64,000 nucleotides of DNA from Pseudochelatococcus lubricantis (GCF_011762225.1 NZ_JAASQI010000006.1:98617-162616), one strand, 5' to 3'; shown: positions 34,831-44,902, numbered from the stretch's first letter. Made by a program: numbers and translations. Notes: generated by a model from the sequence alone, not told the origin.

Positions 34831-37653
34831 TCAGACGAAGAGGAAATCGTCGCTCTGCAGGCTCGCGAGCTGGACGCCCGTGAGCGTCACGGTGTTGTCG
34901 GCGTCGAGGGTGAACACCGTGTCGGTGCCCACCTGCCGGGCTGCCGCAATCGCCGTGGCGTAATCCGCGAACACGTCGGTCGAGAACTCAAGGACGTCGG
35001 AACTCGCGCCCGTCGTCTTGAAGTCCGTCACCGTGTCCTTGCCGAAGCCGGCCGCAAAAGCGAAGACGTCATGGCCCGAGCCGCCCGTGAGCTTGTCGTC
35101 GCCAGCGCCGCCCTCGATCCGGTCCGCGCCCGAACCGCCGTCGACCACGTCGTTGCCCGCGCCGGCGCGGATGACATCGGCGCCGGAGCCGGCGTCGATC
35201 ACGTCGTTGCCTTCGCCGCCGTCGATCACGTCATCGCCGGAGCCCGCCTTGATCGTGTCATCGCCGAGGCCGCCGTCGATAAGGTCGTCACCCGAACCGC
35301 CGTCGATGGTGTCGTTGCCTTCGCCGCCCTTGAGCGTGTCGTTGCCGGCTCCGCCCTTCAGCGTGTCGTTGCCCGCGCCGCCGTCGAAGGAGTCGTCACC
35401 GTTGCCGCCGTTGATGATGTCGTCACCGGCCCCGAAGAGCAGATTCTCGATGCCGGTGAAGATGTCGGTGCCGATGCCCTCGCCCGAGACGCGGCCAGCG
35501 GCGAAGTCGACCGAGACCGGACCCGTCGCCTCGGAGAGGTCGAGCGTGTCGAAGCCCTCACCGCCATTGATGAGGTCATCGCCGGCACCGGCCAGGATGA
35601 TGTCGTCGCCGGCACCGCCGTTCAGCTGGTCGTTACCCGCCCCGCCGTCGAGGCGGTCGTCGCCGGCGCCGCCGTCGAGCTGATCGTCACCCGCCCCGCC
35701 GGCGAGCACGTCGTTGCCCGCGCCGCCGAGAAGCTGATCGTCGCCTTCGCCGCCGTCGAGGCTGTCGTCACCCTCGCCACCGTCGAGCTGGTCATCGCCA
35801 GCCCCGCCGAGGAGCGCGTCGCTGCCGATGCCGGCGGCAAGCTGGTCGTCGCCGTCACCGCCATCGAGGCTGTCGTCGCCGTCGCCGCCGACGAGCACAT
35901 CATCGCCGGTGCCGCCGAGAAGCACGTCGTCGCCCGCGCCGCCGTTGAGGAGGTCGTCGCCCACGCCGCCGACAAGCCGGTTGGCTTCGTCGTTGCCGAT
36001 CAGGGTATCGTTGCCCGCACCGCCGATGACGTTCTCGATAGCGACGAGTTCGTCCTCGCCGGTGTCGTCGCCGTGGGCTTCGCCGGCTGTGAGGTCAACC
36101 GTCACGCCCGCGGTGTCGGCCGAGTAGTCGGCCGTGTCGATGTCTTCGCCGCCATCGAGCAGGTCGTCGCCGTCGCCGCCGGCGAGCACGTCATCGCCGG
36201 CGCCGCCGAGAAGTACGTCGTCGCCCGCGCCGCCCTTCAGGGTATCGTTGCCTTCGCCGCCGTCGAGGCTGTCATCGCCTTCGCCGCCGTCAAGGATGTC
36301 GTTGCCGGCAAGCCCCAGAATGGTGTCGTCTCCGTCGCCGCCATGGAGGGCATCGATACCGACGGTGCCCGTCAGCTCGTCGTCGCCCGTCGTGGCATCG
36401 GTGCTCGTCGTGCTGTTGACGAGCGTCACGCTTGCGCCTTCTTCGGCGACGATGCGCGCATCGTCACCGTTTGCCCCCAGAATGACGAGGCCTTCGAGAA
36501 CCACGCTGCCGGCGGTCACATGGATCACGGGCGAGTCGCCGCTGCCCTGGATCGTGATGTCGGCCTTGCCATCACCGTCGATGTCGCCGTTGATCGTGAG
36601 GTTCTTGGCGATCGCCAGCTCAGCCTCGTCAAGGGTAATGACCTTGCCGGCCAGGGAAGCGTCGAAGGTGATCACGTCGCCGGGATTGGCATTGGTGATT
36701 GCTTCGCGCAGTGAAATCGTGAAGTCGTAATTGTTGTCGCTCTCGCCGTTCGTGTTGACGGTCCAGGTGTGATACGGCGCGACTTCCGGAAGGGACGGGT
36801 CGCGGTCGAGCGTGTAGTCGAACAGGCGCGTATAGGTGTAGACGTTCTCGTCGCCATCCGGCTCGACGATCATTTCCACCACAATATGCAGGCTGCCGTC
36901 GGCCCGCTGCACGATCTCGATCCCTTCGACCTCGTAATCGGCGTCCTCGGGAACGGGAAGCTGGAACAGTTCCTCGACGTGGCCGGTTGCCAGATCGACG
37001 CTATAGACCGAACGGGTGTTGTTGTCCGCGGCCATGTAGAGCTTGCCGTCATGGACCTTGGCGCCCTGGACGTTCTTGAGGCTCTGGTCCATCTCAAGCG
37101 TACCGACGAAGCTCCAGTCGCTGAGATTGTAGATGTTGATGGTGTTGCCGTTCCGCCATTCCTTGCCGTAGCCGACGCCGTTTTCGCCATCGACGGCGAC
37201 GAACGTCGCGACGTCGTTGCGCAGGTTGGTCGGCGCACCGTAGAGCGCGTGAAGCTGGCCGGTATAACTGAGGTCGGAGGCGTTGAAGACGGCGACGTAA
37301 CCGTTCTGGTAGCCTCCGGCCGCGCTGTCCAAGGCTACGTAAATGTGTCCGTTATAATAGTCGATGTCCCCGATATGATCGAGGCCCATGTCATAGAGTT
37401 CCCGCGGAATGCCGGTGGAGATCTCCTCGGTTACCGGATTGAGCGAACCGGTGGTCTGCAGGAATTCGAGGTTCTCCGTCAGGCGCGCCATGCCGTGCTG
37501 CCAGGTGGCAATCCATTCATTGGCATCGCCGTTCCAGACCAGGCCCTGGGTGAAACGAAGCCCGGCAAGATCGTCGACGTAGTTCATGTCGGTGAAGCCA
37601 TCGAGGCTCCACGCGGAAGAGGTAGCAGCGTTTTCTGTCACGGAAGTGGTCAT
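34831..37653 (-). CDS. RTX calcium-binding protein with N-terminal propeller-like domain
   Basis: A 940-residue secreted-type protein. Residues about 1-300 resemble a beta-propeller ([56 protein letters not shown]). About 315-420 contains a CSLREA-like stretch ([18 protein letters not shown]) and parallel-beta elements. About 425-840 carries more than two dozen GGxGxDxLx nonapeptides in two blocks separated by a linker ([39 protein letters not shown]). The C terminus ends [11 protein letters not shown], typical of a type I secretion signal with hydrophobic last residues. No signal peptide and no type I secretion genes are nearby. Probably an extracellular Ca-dependent surface protein or enzyme; the activity of the N-terminal domain is unknown. 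Confidence 0.9.
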   Translation of the reverse strand: MTTSVTENAATSSAWSLDGFTDMNYVDDLAGLRFTQGLVWNGDANEWIATWQHGMARLTENLEFLQTTGSLNPVTEEISTGIPRELYDMGLDHIGDIDYYNGHIYVALDSAAGGYQNGYVAVFNASDLSYTGQLHALYGAPTNLRNDVATFVAVDGENGVGYGKEWRNGNTINIYNLSDWSFVGTLEMDQSLKNVQGAKVHDGKLYMAADNNTRSVYSVDLATGHVEELFQLPVPEDADYEVEGIEIVQRADGSLHIVVEMIVEPDGDENVYTYTRLFDYTLDRDPSLPEVAPYHTWTVNTNGESDNNYDFTISLREAITNANPGDVITFDASLAGKVITLDEAELAIAKNLTINGDIDGDGKADITIQGSGDSPVIHVTAGSVVLEGLVILGANGDDARIVAEEGASVTLVNSTTSTDATTGDDELTGTVGIDALHGGDGDDTILGLAGNDILDGGEGDDSLDGGEGNDTLKGGAGDDVLLGGAGDDVLAGGDGDDLLDGGEDIDTADYSADTAGVTVDLTAGEAHGDDTGEDELVAIENVIGGAGNDTLIGNDEANRLVGGVGDDLLNGGAGDDVLLGGTGDDVLVGGDGDDSLDGGDGDDQLAAGIGSDALLGGAGDDQLDGGEGDDSLDGGEGDDQLLGGAGNDVLAGGAGDDQLDGGAGDDRLDGGAGNDQLNGGAGDDIILAGAGDDLINGGEGFDTLDLSEATGPVSVDFAAGRVSGEGIGTDIFTGIENLLFGAGDDIINGGNGDDSFDGGAGNDTLKGGAGNDTLKGGEGNDTIDGGSGDDLIDGGLGDDTIKAGSGDDVIDGGEGNDVIDAGSGADVIRAGAGNDVVDGGSGADRIEGGAGDDKLTGGSGHDVFAFAAGFGKDTVTDFKTTGASSDVLEFSTDVFADYATAIAAARQVGTDTVFTLDADNTVTLTGVQLASLQSDDFLFV
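35065..36370 (-). repeat. RTX nonapeptide-coding repeats
   Basis: Approximate span of the tandem 27-base units coding for GGxGxDxLx, seen on the + strand as recurrent gtcgtcgcc/gccgccgtcgag blocks. This is protein-level repetition, not a CRISPR or satellite. Confidence 0.85.
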
Positions 37654-37842
37654 TTGTCGTTCCTTAACGCAAGGCGATCAGAAGCTTGCATCAGCCCCCG
37701 CTCCCGAAAGAGCGGCGTTGAAAAACCTGCCCGCGGGGAAGGGCCGCAGGCGAATTGTCCCGGGAATGACGGCTATCGGCGCGCTCTCCAGTCGTCGGCG
37801 TTTCATTTGCCACCCGGAGGTGACGCGGAGATGACAATTCCT

Positions 37843-37860
37843 AATATGATATTATTATTC
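37843..37860. promoter_or_regulatory. AT-rich motif in RTX promoter
   Basis: aatatgatattattattc, about 190 bp upstream of the RTX start. It shares 14 of 15 bases (atgatattattattc versus atcatattattattc) with the SDR promoter motif at 32623-32637. Confidence 0.4.
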
Positions 37861-38103
37861 GCCAAACGTATCTATTGCTGAGGACGGCCGAGCGTTTTTT
37901 TCATCCTGCCAACCTGGTTTCCCTTGGCGCCGAATGCGGTCGATGCCGGTCGTATCGGCGAGGACCGGCGACGCAGCGGGCGCGGAAATCACCGGTCAGC
38001 CGACTTGGCGAGGTTTTGTCAGGGGGCTTTATGGCAAACTCATATCCCGGCGCCACGGCCGCCTCGCGCTTGCGGCAGCGGACACCTTCAGGCAGTCAAG
38101 CCC

Positions 38104-38167
38104 GTGGGGCGCTTGAGCAAAGCCCACACGCGAGCAGTCGAAGACCGGGAGTGTTGGTATAAGCTCA
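38104..38167. repeat. dispersed intergenic repeat, copy 1
   Basis: Contains gcttgagcaaagccca at 38111 and continues through a gaccggga block to ttggtataagctc. The left three quarters reappear, diverged, at 53051-53100, and the right quarter at 49680-49709. All three copies are intergenic. Confidence 0.55.
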
Positions 38168-38539
38168 CGCTTCCGGGGAAAGCAGTGCTCCAGGTTACGA
38201 CGATACAGAAATTGAAACTCTTCCCCACTCAACCATAAAAAGCATAGCCAATCAGGATACGCAGACACGGTATCACGATATATGAATCTTAGCCTGTTCG
38301 AGAGCGTGGCCATCAGGCAAAAGATATCCAAATATTATGCATCTGCCGCGTATCGGATACCCGGATGCCTGTGTCTTGCGCAGATATTACGTCGCTATTG
38401 CAGCAATAAGCCTGGACTATTTGTGGCGTGGCGAGTGCTCGCGGATACTTTTGACATAAACGCGGCCCGTCTCACGATGCGGATGGCCTGCTAATGATCG
38501 AAGACGCAATAAACGTCTGAAACAAAGGGGAAGTCTCGG

Positions 38540-40099
38540 ATGAAACGCATTCTTGCCTCTGTACTCGTCAGTCTCGTTGCACTCGGAGGCGTTGTCGGAG
38601 GAGCCGTGGCCGACCCGGTCCGCGGCGGGCGCGCCAATGTCGTGATCCAGCCTGAGCCGCCCAGCCTGATGCTGGGGCTGTTCCAGAACACCCCCACCCA
38701 GATGGTTGCGGGGAATATCTATGAAGGCCTGCTGCGCTACGATACGAAATTGAACGCGATGCCGTCGCTGGCCCGTAGCTGGACTGTTTCAGAGGACGGC
38801 CTGACCTACACCTTCTCCCTGCAGGAGGGCGTGAAATGGCATGATGGCAAGCCCTTCACCGCGGCGGACGTGGTGTTCTCGGCGGACGTCTTCCTGCGCG
38901 AGCGGCACCCCCGCTTCCGCGCCGTGCTGGCTCATGTCGAGGCTATCACGGCACCGGACGACAACACCGTGGTCTTCAAACTGAAGAGCGCCTTCGGCCC
39001 CTTCCTCAATGCCTTCGAGGTCGGCTCGATGCCGATCGTGCCGAAGCACATCTACGAAGGCACCGATTTCAACGCGAATCCCGCAAATAACAGGCCGATC
39101 GGCACCGGCCCCTTCAAGTTCGCCGAATGGGTCAAGGGTTCCTACATCAAGCTGGTCAGGAATGACGAGTACTGGGATAAGGGAAAGCCTTATCTGGATG
39201 AAGTATATTGGCACGTGATTCCGGATGCGGCCTCGCGCGCCGTTGCCTTCGAGACCGGCAAGGTCGATATCCTTCCCGGTGGCGCAATCGAGAACTTCGA
39301 TGTGCCGCGCGTGTCGGCGCTGGACAACACCTGCATCACCGAAGCCGGCTGGGAGTTCTTCGGCCCGCAGTCGTGGGTGTGGCTGAACAATCGCCGGGGG
39401 CCGACCGCCAGCAAGGAATTCCGGCAGGCGCTGATGTATGCGATTGACCGCGACTTCATCCGCGACGCCCTGTGGAACGGCATCGGCAAGGTCTCTACCG
39501 GGCCGTTCGCGCAGTCGACGAAGTATTACGACGGCTCCATAGCGCCTTATTCCTACGATCCGAAAAAGGCGCGGGAGCTGGTCGCGGCGTCCGGCTACAA
39601 GGGCGAAGTCCTGAACTTCGTTCCCATGCCCTATGGCGAGACCTGGCAGCGCGTGGCCGAGGTCATCCGGCAGAACCTCGCCGACGTCGGCGTGAACGTC
39701 GAACTCGTGGCGACGGATGTGGCCGGCTGGAACAAACGGTTGTCGGACTGGGACTTCGATCTGGCGACCACCTATCTCTACCAGTATGGCGACCCGGCGC
39801 TCGGCGTGTCGCGTACCTATGTCTCCGACAACATCGCCAAGGGGTCGCCCTGGAACAACGTCGAGGGCTACGCCAATCCAGAGGTTGACGCTCTCTTCGG
39901 GAAGGGCGCGGGCACCATCGATCAGGGCCAGCGCAGCGCGGCCTACACCGAGGTCCAGAAGAAGCTCGTCGAGGACGTGCCCGTCGCCTGGCTTCTGGAC
40001 ATGAGCTTTCCCACGATCACCCGCTGCAACGTCAAGGACCTGGTCACCACCGGCATCGGCCTGAACGACGGCTTCAAGAACGCCTACATCGAGAAGTGA
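38540..40099 (+). CDS. peptide/opine-type ABC transporter substrate-binding protein (SBP family 5)
   Basis: Periplasmic binding protein of 519 residues, with signal peptide ILASVLVSLVALGGVVGGAVA (cleavage near residue 24). Family 5 hallmarks are MVAGNIYEGLLRYD, PSLARSWTVSEDGLTYTFSL, GVKWHDGKPFTAADVVFS and RPIGTGPFKFAEWVKG. AAAGGGGAAG precedes the ATG. It heads a five-gene importer and enzyme operon. Family members bind di/oligopeptides, opines, nickel complexes, or other amino-acid derivatives. The downstream amidohydrolases suggest an N-acylated or N-carbamoylated amine or amino acid; that is inference. Confidence 0.94.
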   Translation: MKRILASVLVSLVALGGVVGGAVADPVRGGRANVVIQPEPPSLMLGLFQNTPTQMVAGNIYEGLLRYDTKLNAMPSLARSWTVSEDGLTYTFSLQEGVKWHDGKPFTAADVVFSADVFLRERHPRFRAVLAHVEAITAPDDNTVVFKLKSAFGPFLNAFEVGSMPIVPKHIYEGTDFNANPANNRPIGTGPFKFAEWVKGSYIKLVRNDEYWDKGKPYLDEVYWHVIPDAASRAVAFETGKVDILPGGAIENFDVPRVSALDNTCITEAGWEFFGPQSWVWLNNRRGPTASKEFRQALMYAIDRDFIRDALWNGIGKVSTGPFAQSTKYYDGSIAPYSYDPKKARELVAASGYKGEVLNFVPMPYGETWQRVAEVIRQNLADVGVNVELVATDVAGWNKRLSDWDFDLATTYLYQYGDPALGVSRTYVSDNIAKGSPWNNVEGYANPEVDALFGKGAGTIDQGQRSAAYTEVQKKLVEDVPVAWLLDMSFPTITRCNVKDLVTTGIGLNDGFKNAYIEK

Positions 40100-40165
40100 C
40101 CCGATGGCCCCGGCGGCAGTGCTGCCGGGGCATCCCGTTTCCGGTCCGGTCCGAGGTTTTCCAAG

Positions 40166-41140
40166 ATGAAGATCATCACCCGCATCGCCGGGCGAGCGGC
40201 CAAGGCTGCCATCGTGCTGCTGGCCATTCTTGTCCTGAATTTTCTGCTGATCCATGCCGCGCCCGGCGATCCGGCCACTGTCATGGCGGGTGAGGCGGGC
40301 GCCACGGATGCGCTTTTTCTGCAGCAACTGCGCGAGAAGTTCGGCCTGGATCAGCCGCTTTATATACAGCTATGGACTTATGTGGCCGATGTCGCGCGGC
40401 TCGATCTGGGCTTTTCCTATCGCCAGCAGATGCCGGTGCTCGACCTGATCCTCGACCGGCTGCCGGCGACGCTGCTGCTGACGGGCACCGCATTCGTCAT
40501 ATCGATCATCGTCGGCGTTCTGGCGGGCGTGGTCGCCGCCTCCCGTGCCGGCACGTGGTTCGACACGCTCATCTCGACGCTGGCGCTGCTTTTCTACGCG
40601 ACGCCACTCTTCTGGGCCGCTCTGATGGGCGTGCTGCTGTTTTCGGTGGCGCTCGGCTGGCTGCCGCCGTTCGGCTTCCAGACGGTGGGCGCGGACTACA
40701 CGGGCATGGCGAAGGTGCTGGATATAGCGCGGCATCTGGCGTTGCCGGCGATCTCGCTCGGGCTGTTCTTCACGGCGGTCTATTCGCGGATGACGCGCGC
40801 CTCGATGCTGGAAGTCTCACAGATGGATTTCGTCAAGACGGCGCGCGCCAAGGGGTTGTCGCCGTCGGTCATCCAGCGCCGCCACATCCTGCGCAACGCG
40901 CTGCTGCCGATCGTGACCCTCGCCGGCCTTCAGGCGGGGCAGCTTGTCGGCGGCGCGGTGCTGACGGAGACAGTCTTCGCCTGGCCCGGCATCGGGCGGC
41001 TGATGTTCGAGGCCCTGACGCAACGTGACTACAACGTGCTTCTGGGCGTGTTCTTCGTCTCGGCCGCGATGGTGATCCTGTTCAACGTGATCACCGACGT
41101 CATCTACGGGATCGTCGATCCCCGTATCCGCGCTCAGTAA
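40166..41140 (+). CDS. DppB-like ABC transporter permease
   Basis: Inner-membrane permease, 324 residues, of the dipeptide/oligopeptide class. It begins with the family pattern IAGRAAKAAIVLLAILVLNFLLIHAAPGDPA, has about six transmembrane helices, and has the ATPase-docking loop DFVKTARAKGLSPSVIQRRHILRNALLP. The C terminus DVIYGIVDPRIRAQ is typical DppB. The stop is followed by the DppC-like start within 12 bp. Confidence 0.94.
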   Translation: MKIITRIAGRAAKAAIVLLAILVLNFLLIHAAPGDPATVMAGEAGATDALFLQQLREKFGLDQPLYIQLWTYVADVARLDLGFSYRQQMPVLDLILDRLPATLLLTGTAFVISIIVGVLAGVVAASRAGTWFDTLISTLALLFYATPLFWAALMGVLLFSVALGWLPPFGFQTVGADYTGMAKVLDIARHLALPAISLGLFFTAVYSRMTRASMLEVSQMDFVKTARAKGLSPSVIQRRHILRNALLPIVTLAGLQAGQLVGGAVLTETVFAWPGIGRLMFEALTQRDYNVLLGVFFVSAAMVILFNVITDVIYGIVDPRIRAQ

Positions 41141-41151
41141 TGGAGGCTGCT

Positions 41152-41991
41152 ATGAAAGATTTCTGGCGCCGGTATTCGAGCAACCGTGGCGGGGTCGTGG
41201 GTGCCTTGCTGCTCGTTCTGGTGGTGGCGCTCGCCATCGCCGCGCCATTGCTGTTCCCGGGGAGCCCGTGGAAGATGGTGCAGCGGCCCTTCCTGCCGCC
41301 CTTCGAGAACAGCGCACTCCTGCTCGGCACCGATACCGTGGGGCGGAATGTCGCTGCCGGGCTGGCGCACGGCGCGCGGGTTTCGCTGCTGGTCGGCCTG
41401 GTCTCCACTTTCGCGGCGCTGTTGATCGGCATCCCCGTCGGCGCGCTGGCCGGCTATTTCGGTGGCTGGGTCGACGATGTGCTGATGCGCATCACGGAGT
41501 TCTTCCAGACCGTGCCGAGCTTTGCGCTGGCCATCGTGATCGTGGCAATCTTCCAGCCTTCGGTCGTGTCGATCACGCTGGCCATCGCCGTCGTATCCTG
41601 GCCGCCGGTGGCGCGTCTGGTGCGGGGCGAGGTGATGTCGCTGCGCCGGCGCGAATACGTCGAGGCCGCTATCCTTCAGGGGCTGTCCGCCCGCTCGATC
41701 ATCCTGGGGCAGGTGCTGCCGAATGCGGTCTCGCCCATCATCGTGATGGCCTCGCTGATGGTGGCGAGCGCGATCCTGCTGGAAAGCTCGCTGTCGTTCC
41801 TGGGCCTGGGCGATCCGAACATGATGTCCTGGGGATACATGATCGGCGCCGCGCGCACCGTGATCCGCAATGCCTGGTGGCTTTCCGTCTTCCCGGGTGT
41901 GGCCATCGTCATCACCGTGCTGGCGCTGAACCTCATTGGCGAGAGCCTGAACGACGCCCTGAATCCGCGCCTGTCGCGCCGCCGGTCGTGA
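41152..41991 (+). CDS. DppC-like ABC transporter permease
   Basis: Second permease, 279 residues. The ATG at 41152 is chosen because GGAGG (41142-41146) lies 5 bases upstream; the ATG at 41140 overlaps the previous stop and has no ribosome site. Family features: LLGTDTVGRNVAAGLAHGARVSL, the docking loop EYVEAAILQGLSARSIILGQVLP, and the C-terminal LNLIGESLNDALNPRLSRR. Pairs with the DppB-like protein. Confidence 0.94.
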   Translation: MKDFWRRYSSNRGGVVGALLLVLVVALAIAAPLLFPGSPWKMVQRPFLPPFENSALLLGTDTVGRNVAAGLAHGARVSLLVGLVSTFAALLIGIPVGALAGYFGGWVDDVLMRITEFFQTVPSFALAIVIVAIFQPSVVSITLAIAVVSWPPVARLVRGEVMSLRRREYVEAAILQGLSARSIILGQVLPNAVSPIIVMASLMVASAILLESSLSFLGLGDPNMMSWGYMIGAARTVIRNAWWLSVFPGVAIVITVLALNLIGESLNDALNPRLSRRRS

Positions 41992-42001
41992 GGAGATCAG
42001 G

Positions 42002-43588
42002 ATGGAACCGACTCTCAGCATCGAACGTCTGACGATCGACCTGCCCGAAGGCGCGGACCGGCCCCACGCCATCCGCGATGTATCGCTCGCGCTCTATCCC
42101 GGCCGCACGTTGTGCATCGTCGGCGAATCCGGCTCGGGCAAGTCCATGTCGGCCAATGCCGTCATGGGGCTTCTGCCCCGTGGCGTGACCGTGGGCGCAG
42201 GCCGCATCCTGTTTCAGGGCCGCGACATCACCGGCCTGACCGAGGCGCAGTTTCAGGCGCTTCGCGGCGCCGGCATCGCCATGATCTTTCAGGAGCCGAT
42301 GACGGCGCTCAATCCGCTGATGCGGATCGGCGCCCAGATCGCCGAGGTGTTCGAGGCGCATGGCCAGCTCACGCCTTCCGCGCGCGGGGAGCGTGCTCTT
42401 CAACTGCTGCGGGAGGTCGGCATTCCCGATCCTGAGCGCGCGCAGCACGCCTATCCTTTCCAGCTCTCCGGCGGGCAGCGTCAGCGCGTGGTGATCGCGA
42501 TGGCCCTGGCGCTGGAGCCGAAGGTTCTGATCGCGGACGAACCCACCACGGCGCTGGACGTGACGACGCAGGCGCAGATCCTGAAGCTGATCAAGGAACT
42601 GCAGGTACGGCACGGGATGGCCGTGATGTTCGTGACGCACGACTTCGGCGTGGTCGCCGAAATCGCCGACGATGTGGCGGTGATCGAACTGGGCGAGCTG
42701 GTGGAGCAGGGGCCGGCTTCTAAGGTGCTGGTCAACCCCGATCATCCGTATACGCGGCGCCTGATCGACGCGATTCCGAAGGTCGAGTTTCACCCCTCTG
42801 GCACGCGGGAGGTGCCGCTGCTGCGCGTGCGCAATCTTGTCAAGGCGTTTCATATCGGGGAGCGCGTGGTCAAGGCCAGCGACGACGTGTCCATCGACGT
42901 GATGCGCGGCGAGACTCTGGGCATCGTTGGCGAATCCGGCTCGGGTAAATCGACGCTCGGTCGCGCCATCGTGCAGTTGATGCAGCCCGACAGCGGCACC
43001 ATCGAAATGGACGGGAAGGACATCTCGCACCTGCGCGGCGCGGCGCTGAAGGCGCACCGCAAACGCATCCAGATGATCTTTCAGGATCCCTACGCCTCGC
43101 TGAACCCCCGCGCGCGCATCGGCCGCATCCTGACGGAAGGCCAGATGGCCCACGGTGTGAAGCGTGAGGCCGCCCAGGCCCGCGCGCGCGAACTGCTGAA
43201 GCTGGTGGGGCTCAGGGAAAGCGCGATGGACCGCTTCCCCCACGAGTTCTCCGGCGGGCAGAGGCAGCGCATCGGCATTGCCCGTGCGCTGGCGCTCGAA
43301 CCCGAGGTCGTCGTTGCCGACGAGGCCGTGTCGGCGCTGGACGTGTCGGTGCAGGCCCAGGTTCTTGATCTGCTTGAGGATCTCAAGCAGAGGCTGGGGC
43401 TGACCATGATCTTCATCACCCACGATCTGCGCGTCGCGGGCAAGATTTGCGACCGTATCGTCGTGATGCAAAAGGGCAGGATCGTCGAGATCGGACGGGT
43501 CGAGCAGGTCTTTCTCTCTCCACGCGCGGAATATACCCGCAACCTGCTGGAGGCCGCACCCGGGCTGGAGCTGGAGGGGCTTGCATGA
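42002..43588 (+). CDS. fused DppD-DppF ABC transporter ATP-binding protein
   Basis: Both ATPase halves in one 528-residue chain. Half 1 (about 1-250): Walker [11 protein letters not shown], signature LSGGQRQR, Walker [12 protein letters not shown]. Half 2 (about 275-528): Walker [12 protein letters not shown], signature FSGGQRQR, Walker [12 protein letters not shown], and the C-terminal element [17 protein letters not shown]. Note Ala-Val in place of the usual Pro-Thr/Val after the Walker B Glu in half 2 (DEAVSALD), a common variant. The fused form is frequent in Rhizobiales. Its stop overlaps the next start by 4 bases. Confidence 0.95.
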   Translation: MEPTLSIERLTIDLPEGADRPHAIRDVSLALYPGRTLCIVGESGSGKSMSANAVMGLLPRGVTVGAGRILFQGRDITGLTEAQFQALRGAGIAMIFQEPMTALNPLMRIGAQIAEVFEAHGQLTPSARGERALQLLREVGIPDPERAQHAYPFQLSGGQRQRVVIAMALALEPKVLIADEPTTALDVTTQAQILKLIKELQVRHGMAVMFVTHDFGVVAEIADDVAVIELGELVEQGPASKVLVNPDHPYTRRLIDAIPKVEFHPSGTREVPLLRVRNLVKAFHIGERVVKASDDVSIDVMRGETLGIVGESGSGKSTLGRAIVQLMQPDSGTIEMDGKDISHLRGAALKAHRKRIQMIFQDPYASLNPRARIGRILTEGQMAHGVKREAAQARARELLKLVGLRESAMDRFPHEFSGGQRQRIGIARALALEPEVVVADEAVSALDVSVQAQVLDLLEDLKQRLGLTMIFITHDLRVAGKICDRIVVMQKGRIVEIGRVEQVFLSPRAEYTRNLLEAAPGLELEGLA

Positions 43589-43863
43589 TCGATCTCACCG
43601 AACGGCTCGCGGAGCCGTATCCCGTTCTGGACACGGATATCGCGCCGCGCCCGCACGCCGGAATCGCTGCGCCGGCGCAGCAAATGAACGGAACCTTTTT
43701 GGCAGAGCACGGCGTGGGCCTGTCCAGGCTGGCGCCCGTGGCGCGCCACAAGGATCCGGCGGCGCTCGATGTGATGCGCGCCATCAAGGCCGCGTCGGAC
43801 CCGAAAGGCATCCTCAATCCGGGCAAGACGTTGTCCGCAATCCCGACGGAGGCAGGGGAATGA
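43585..43863 (+). pseudogene. remnant of an FAD-linked oxidase (GlcD/D-lactate dehydrogenase C-terminal end)
   Basis: A 92-residue frame that starts in the stop of the ATPase gene (ATGA overlap). Residues 39-84 (GTFLAEHGVGLSRLAPVARH, then RAIKAASDPKGILNPGKTL) match the last 50 residues of GlcD-type FAD-linked oxidases. The FAD-binding PCMH domain and most of the catalytic cap are missing, and the first 35 residues match nothing I know. This looks like the end of a once full-length oxidase left after a deletion that joined it to the transporter operon. It remains in frame and translationally coupled to both neighbours, so a short protein may still be made. Probably non-functional as an enzyme. 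Confidence 0.7.
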
Positions 43864-44882
43864 AGGCCGTTTTTGATGAACGCCAGCGGCAGCACGATCC
43901 TCAGTTCAGACTGCAGGACGGCAAGGTTATCGTGAACCCGGATCGTCCCGAGCGTGTGGGCGAACTGTTGAAGGGGGTCGGGAAAGCCGGCCTCGTGCTG
44001 ACGGAAGCTGCCGATCACGGCATGGCACCGCTGGCGGCCCTGCATACGCCGCGTTATCTGGACTATCTGCGGAACATTCACGCGCGCCGCTCGGCCCTGG
44101 CCGCGGGACTGGCCGAAGTCGTGCCCGGCCGCATCGCGCCCGATCGGAATGTGCATTACTCCTACGAGACAGAGGCGCAGATCGGCTATCACAATGCGGA
44201 CACCTCGTGCCCCATATCGGCCGCGAGCTGGGACGCGATCTACTGGTCGGCCCAGACCGCGCTCACCGGCGCCGATCTGGTCCTCGCCGGGGAGCGGGCA
44301 GCCTACGCCCTGTCACGCCCCTCGGGCCACCACGCCTATCGCGAGGTCTCCGGCGGGTTCTGCTTTCTCAACAACTCGGGAATAGCGGCGGAATACCTGC
44401 GTTCGAAAGGCCACCGGCCGGCCATTCTTGACATCGACGTGCACCACGGCAACGGCACGCAGGGCATCTTCTACGATCGTGACGATGTGCTGACGATCTC
44501 GCTGCACGCCGATCCCGCCGAGTTCTATCCCTTCTATTCGGGCGGCGCGCAGGAATGCGGCGCGGGGCGCGGCGTCGGTTACAACCTCAACCTGCCGCTG
44601 GCGCGCGGGGCGGGGGACGAGGCGTATCTGGCGGCGCTGGACCGGGCGCTCGGCCAGATCGCGGCTTTCGGTGCGTCGGCCGTGGTCGTGGCGCTCGGCC
44701 TGGACGCGCATGAGGACGATCCGTTCCAGGGGCTGAAGGTCACCGCCGCGGGTTTCTCGCGCATCGCGCGGCGGATCGCGGGCCTCGGCCTCCCGGTCCT
44801 GAACGTGCAGGAGGGCGGCTACATGCAGCCCGCGCTCGGGGACAATCTGGCGAGCTATCTGGGCGGCCTGCAAGGCGCCTGA
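43860..44882 (+). CDS. histone deacetylase-family acetylpolyamine amidohydrolase-like enzyme
   Basis: Zn-dependent deacetylase of 340 residues. Family motifs are YALSRPSGHHAYREVSGGFC (catalytic His pair), LDIDVHHGNGTQGIF (Zn Asp and His), SLHADPAEFYPFYSGG, VVVALGLDAHEDDP (second Zn Asp) and the transition-state Tyr in VQEGGYMQPALG. This is the class II/APAH arrangement that removes acetyl groups from acetylpolyamines and similar amides. GGAGGCAGGGGA gives the ribosome site, and the start overlaps the previous stop. Placement behind an ABC importer suggests hydrolysis of an imported acylated amine. Substrate unproven. Confidence 0.9.
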   Translation: MKAVFDERQRQHDPQFRLQDGKVIVNPDRPERVGELLKGVGKAGLVLTEAADHGMAPLAALHTPRYLDYLRNIHARRSALAAGLAEVVPGRIAPDRNVHYSYETEAQIGYHNADTSCPISAASWDAIYWSAQTALTGADLVLAGERAAYALSRPSGHHAYREVSGGFCFLNNSGIAAEYLRSKGHRPAILDIDVHHGNGTQGIFYDRDDVLTISLHADPAEFYPFYSGGAQECGAGRGVGYNLNLPLARGAGDEAYLAALDRALGQIAAFGASAVVVALGLDAHEDDPFQGLKVTAAGFSRIARRIAGLGLPVLNVQEGGYMQPALGDNLASYLGGLQGA

Positions 44883-44902
44883 TCCCGCGCGCCGTCGCGG
44901 GA
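44883..44902 (+). terminator. hairpin after the amidohydrolase gene
   Basis: Arms tcccgcg (44883-44889) and cgcggga (44896-44902) with a 6-base loop directly after the stop codon; no T tract. The AT-rich stretch at 44945-45000 that follows may hold a second promoter for the next gene. Confidence 0.4.

Larger units (their letters stand above)
37654..38539. other. long intergenic region between RTX gene and peptide ABC operon
   Basis: About 890 bp with divergent promoters. Short reading frames at 37875-38162 and 38282-38494 lack ribosome sites and resemble nothing known. It holds the AT-rich motif at 37843-37860 (RTX side), a dispersed repeat copy at 38104-38167, and a small inverted repeat agacg/cgtct (38502-38506, 38514-38518) just before the ABC operon that could be an operator. 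Confidence 0.6.

Noticed and set aside
35065..36370. regular DNA repeats that could suggest a CRISPR array or satellite
   Set aside because: Units are 27 bp, contiguous and code for RTX nonapeptides; there are no spacers.
35071..36714. long open frame (547 residues) on the + strand across the RTX gene
   Set aside because: It is the antisense shadow of the GGxGxD repeats; composition is repetitive Val/Ala/Asp with no family match, and the minus-strand frame has clear RTX features and secretion tail.
37875..38494. small frames (70-104 residues) between the RTX gene and the peptide ABC operon
   Set aside because: No ribosome sites, no recognisable domains, and they overlap a dispersed repeat.
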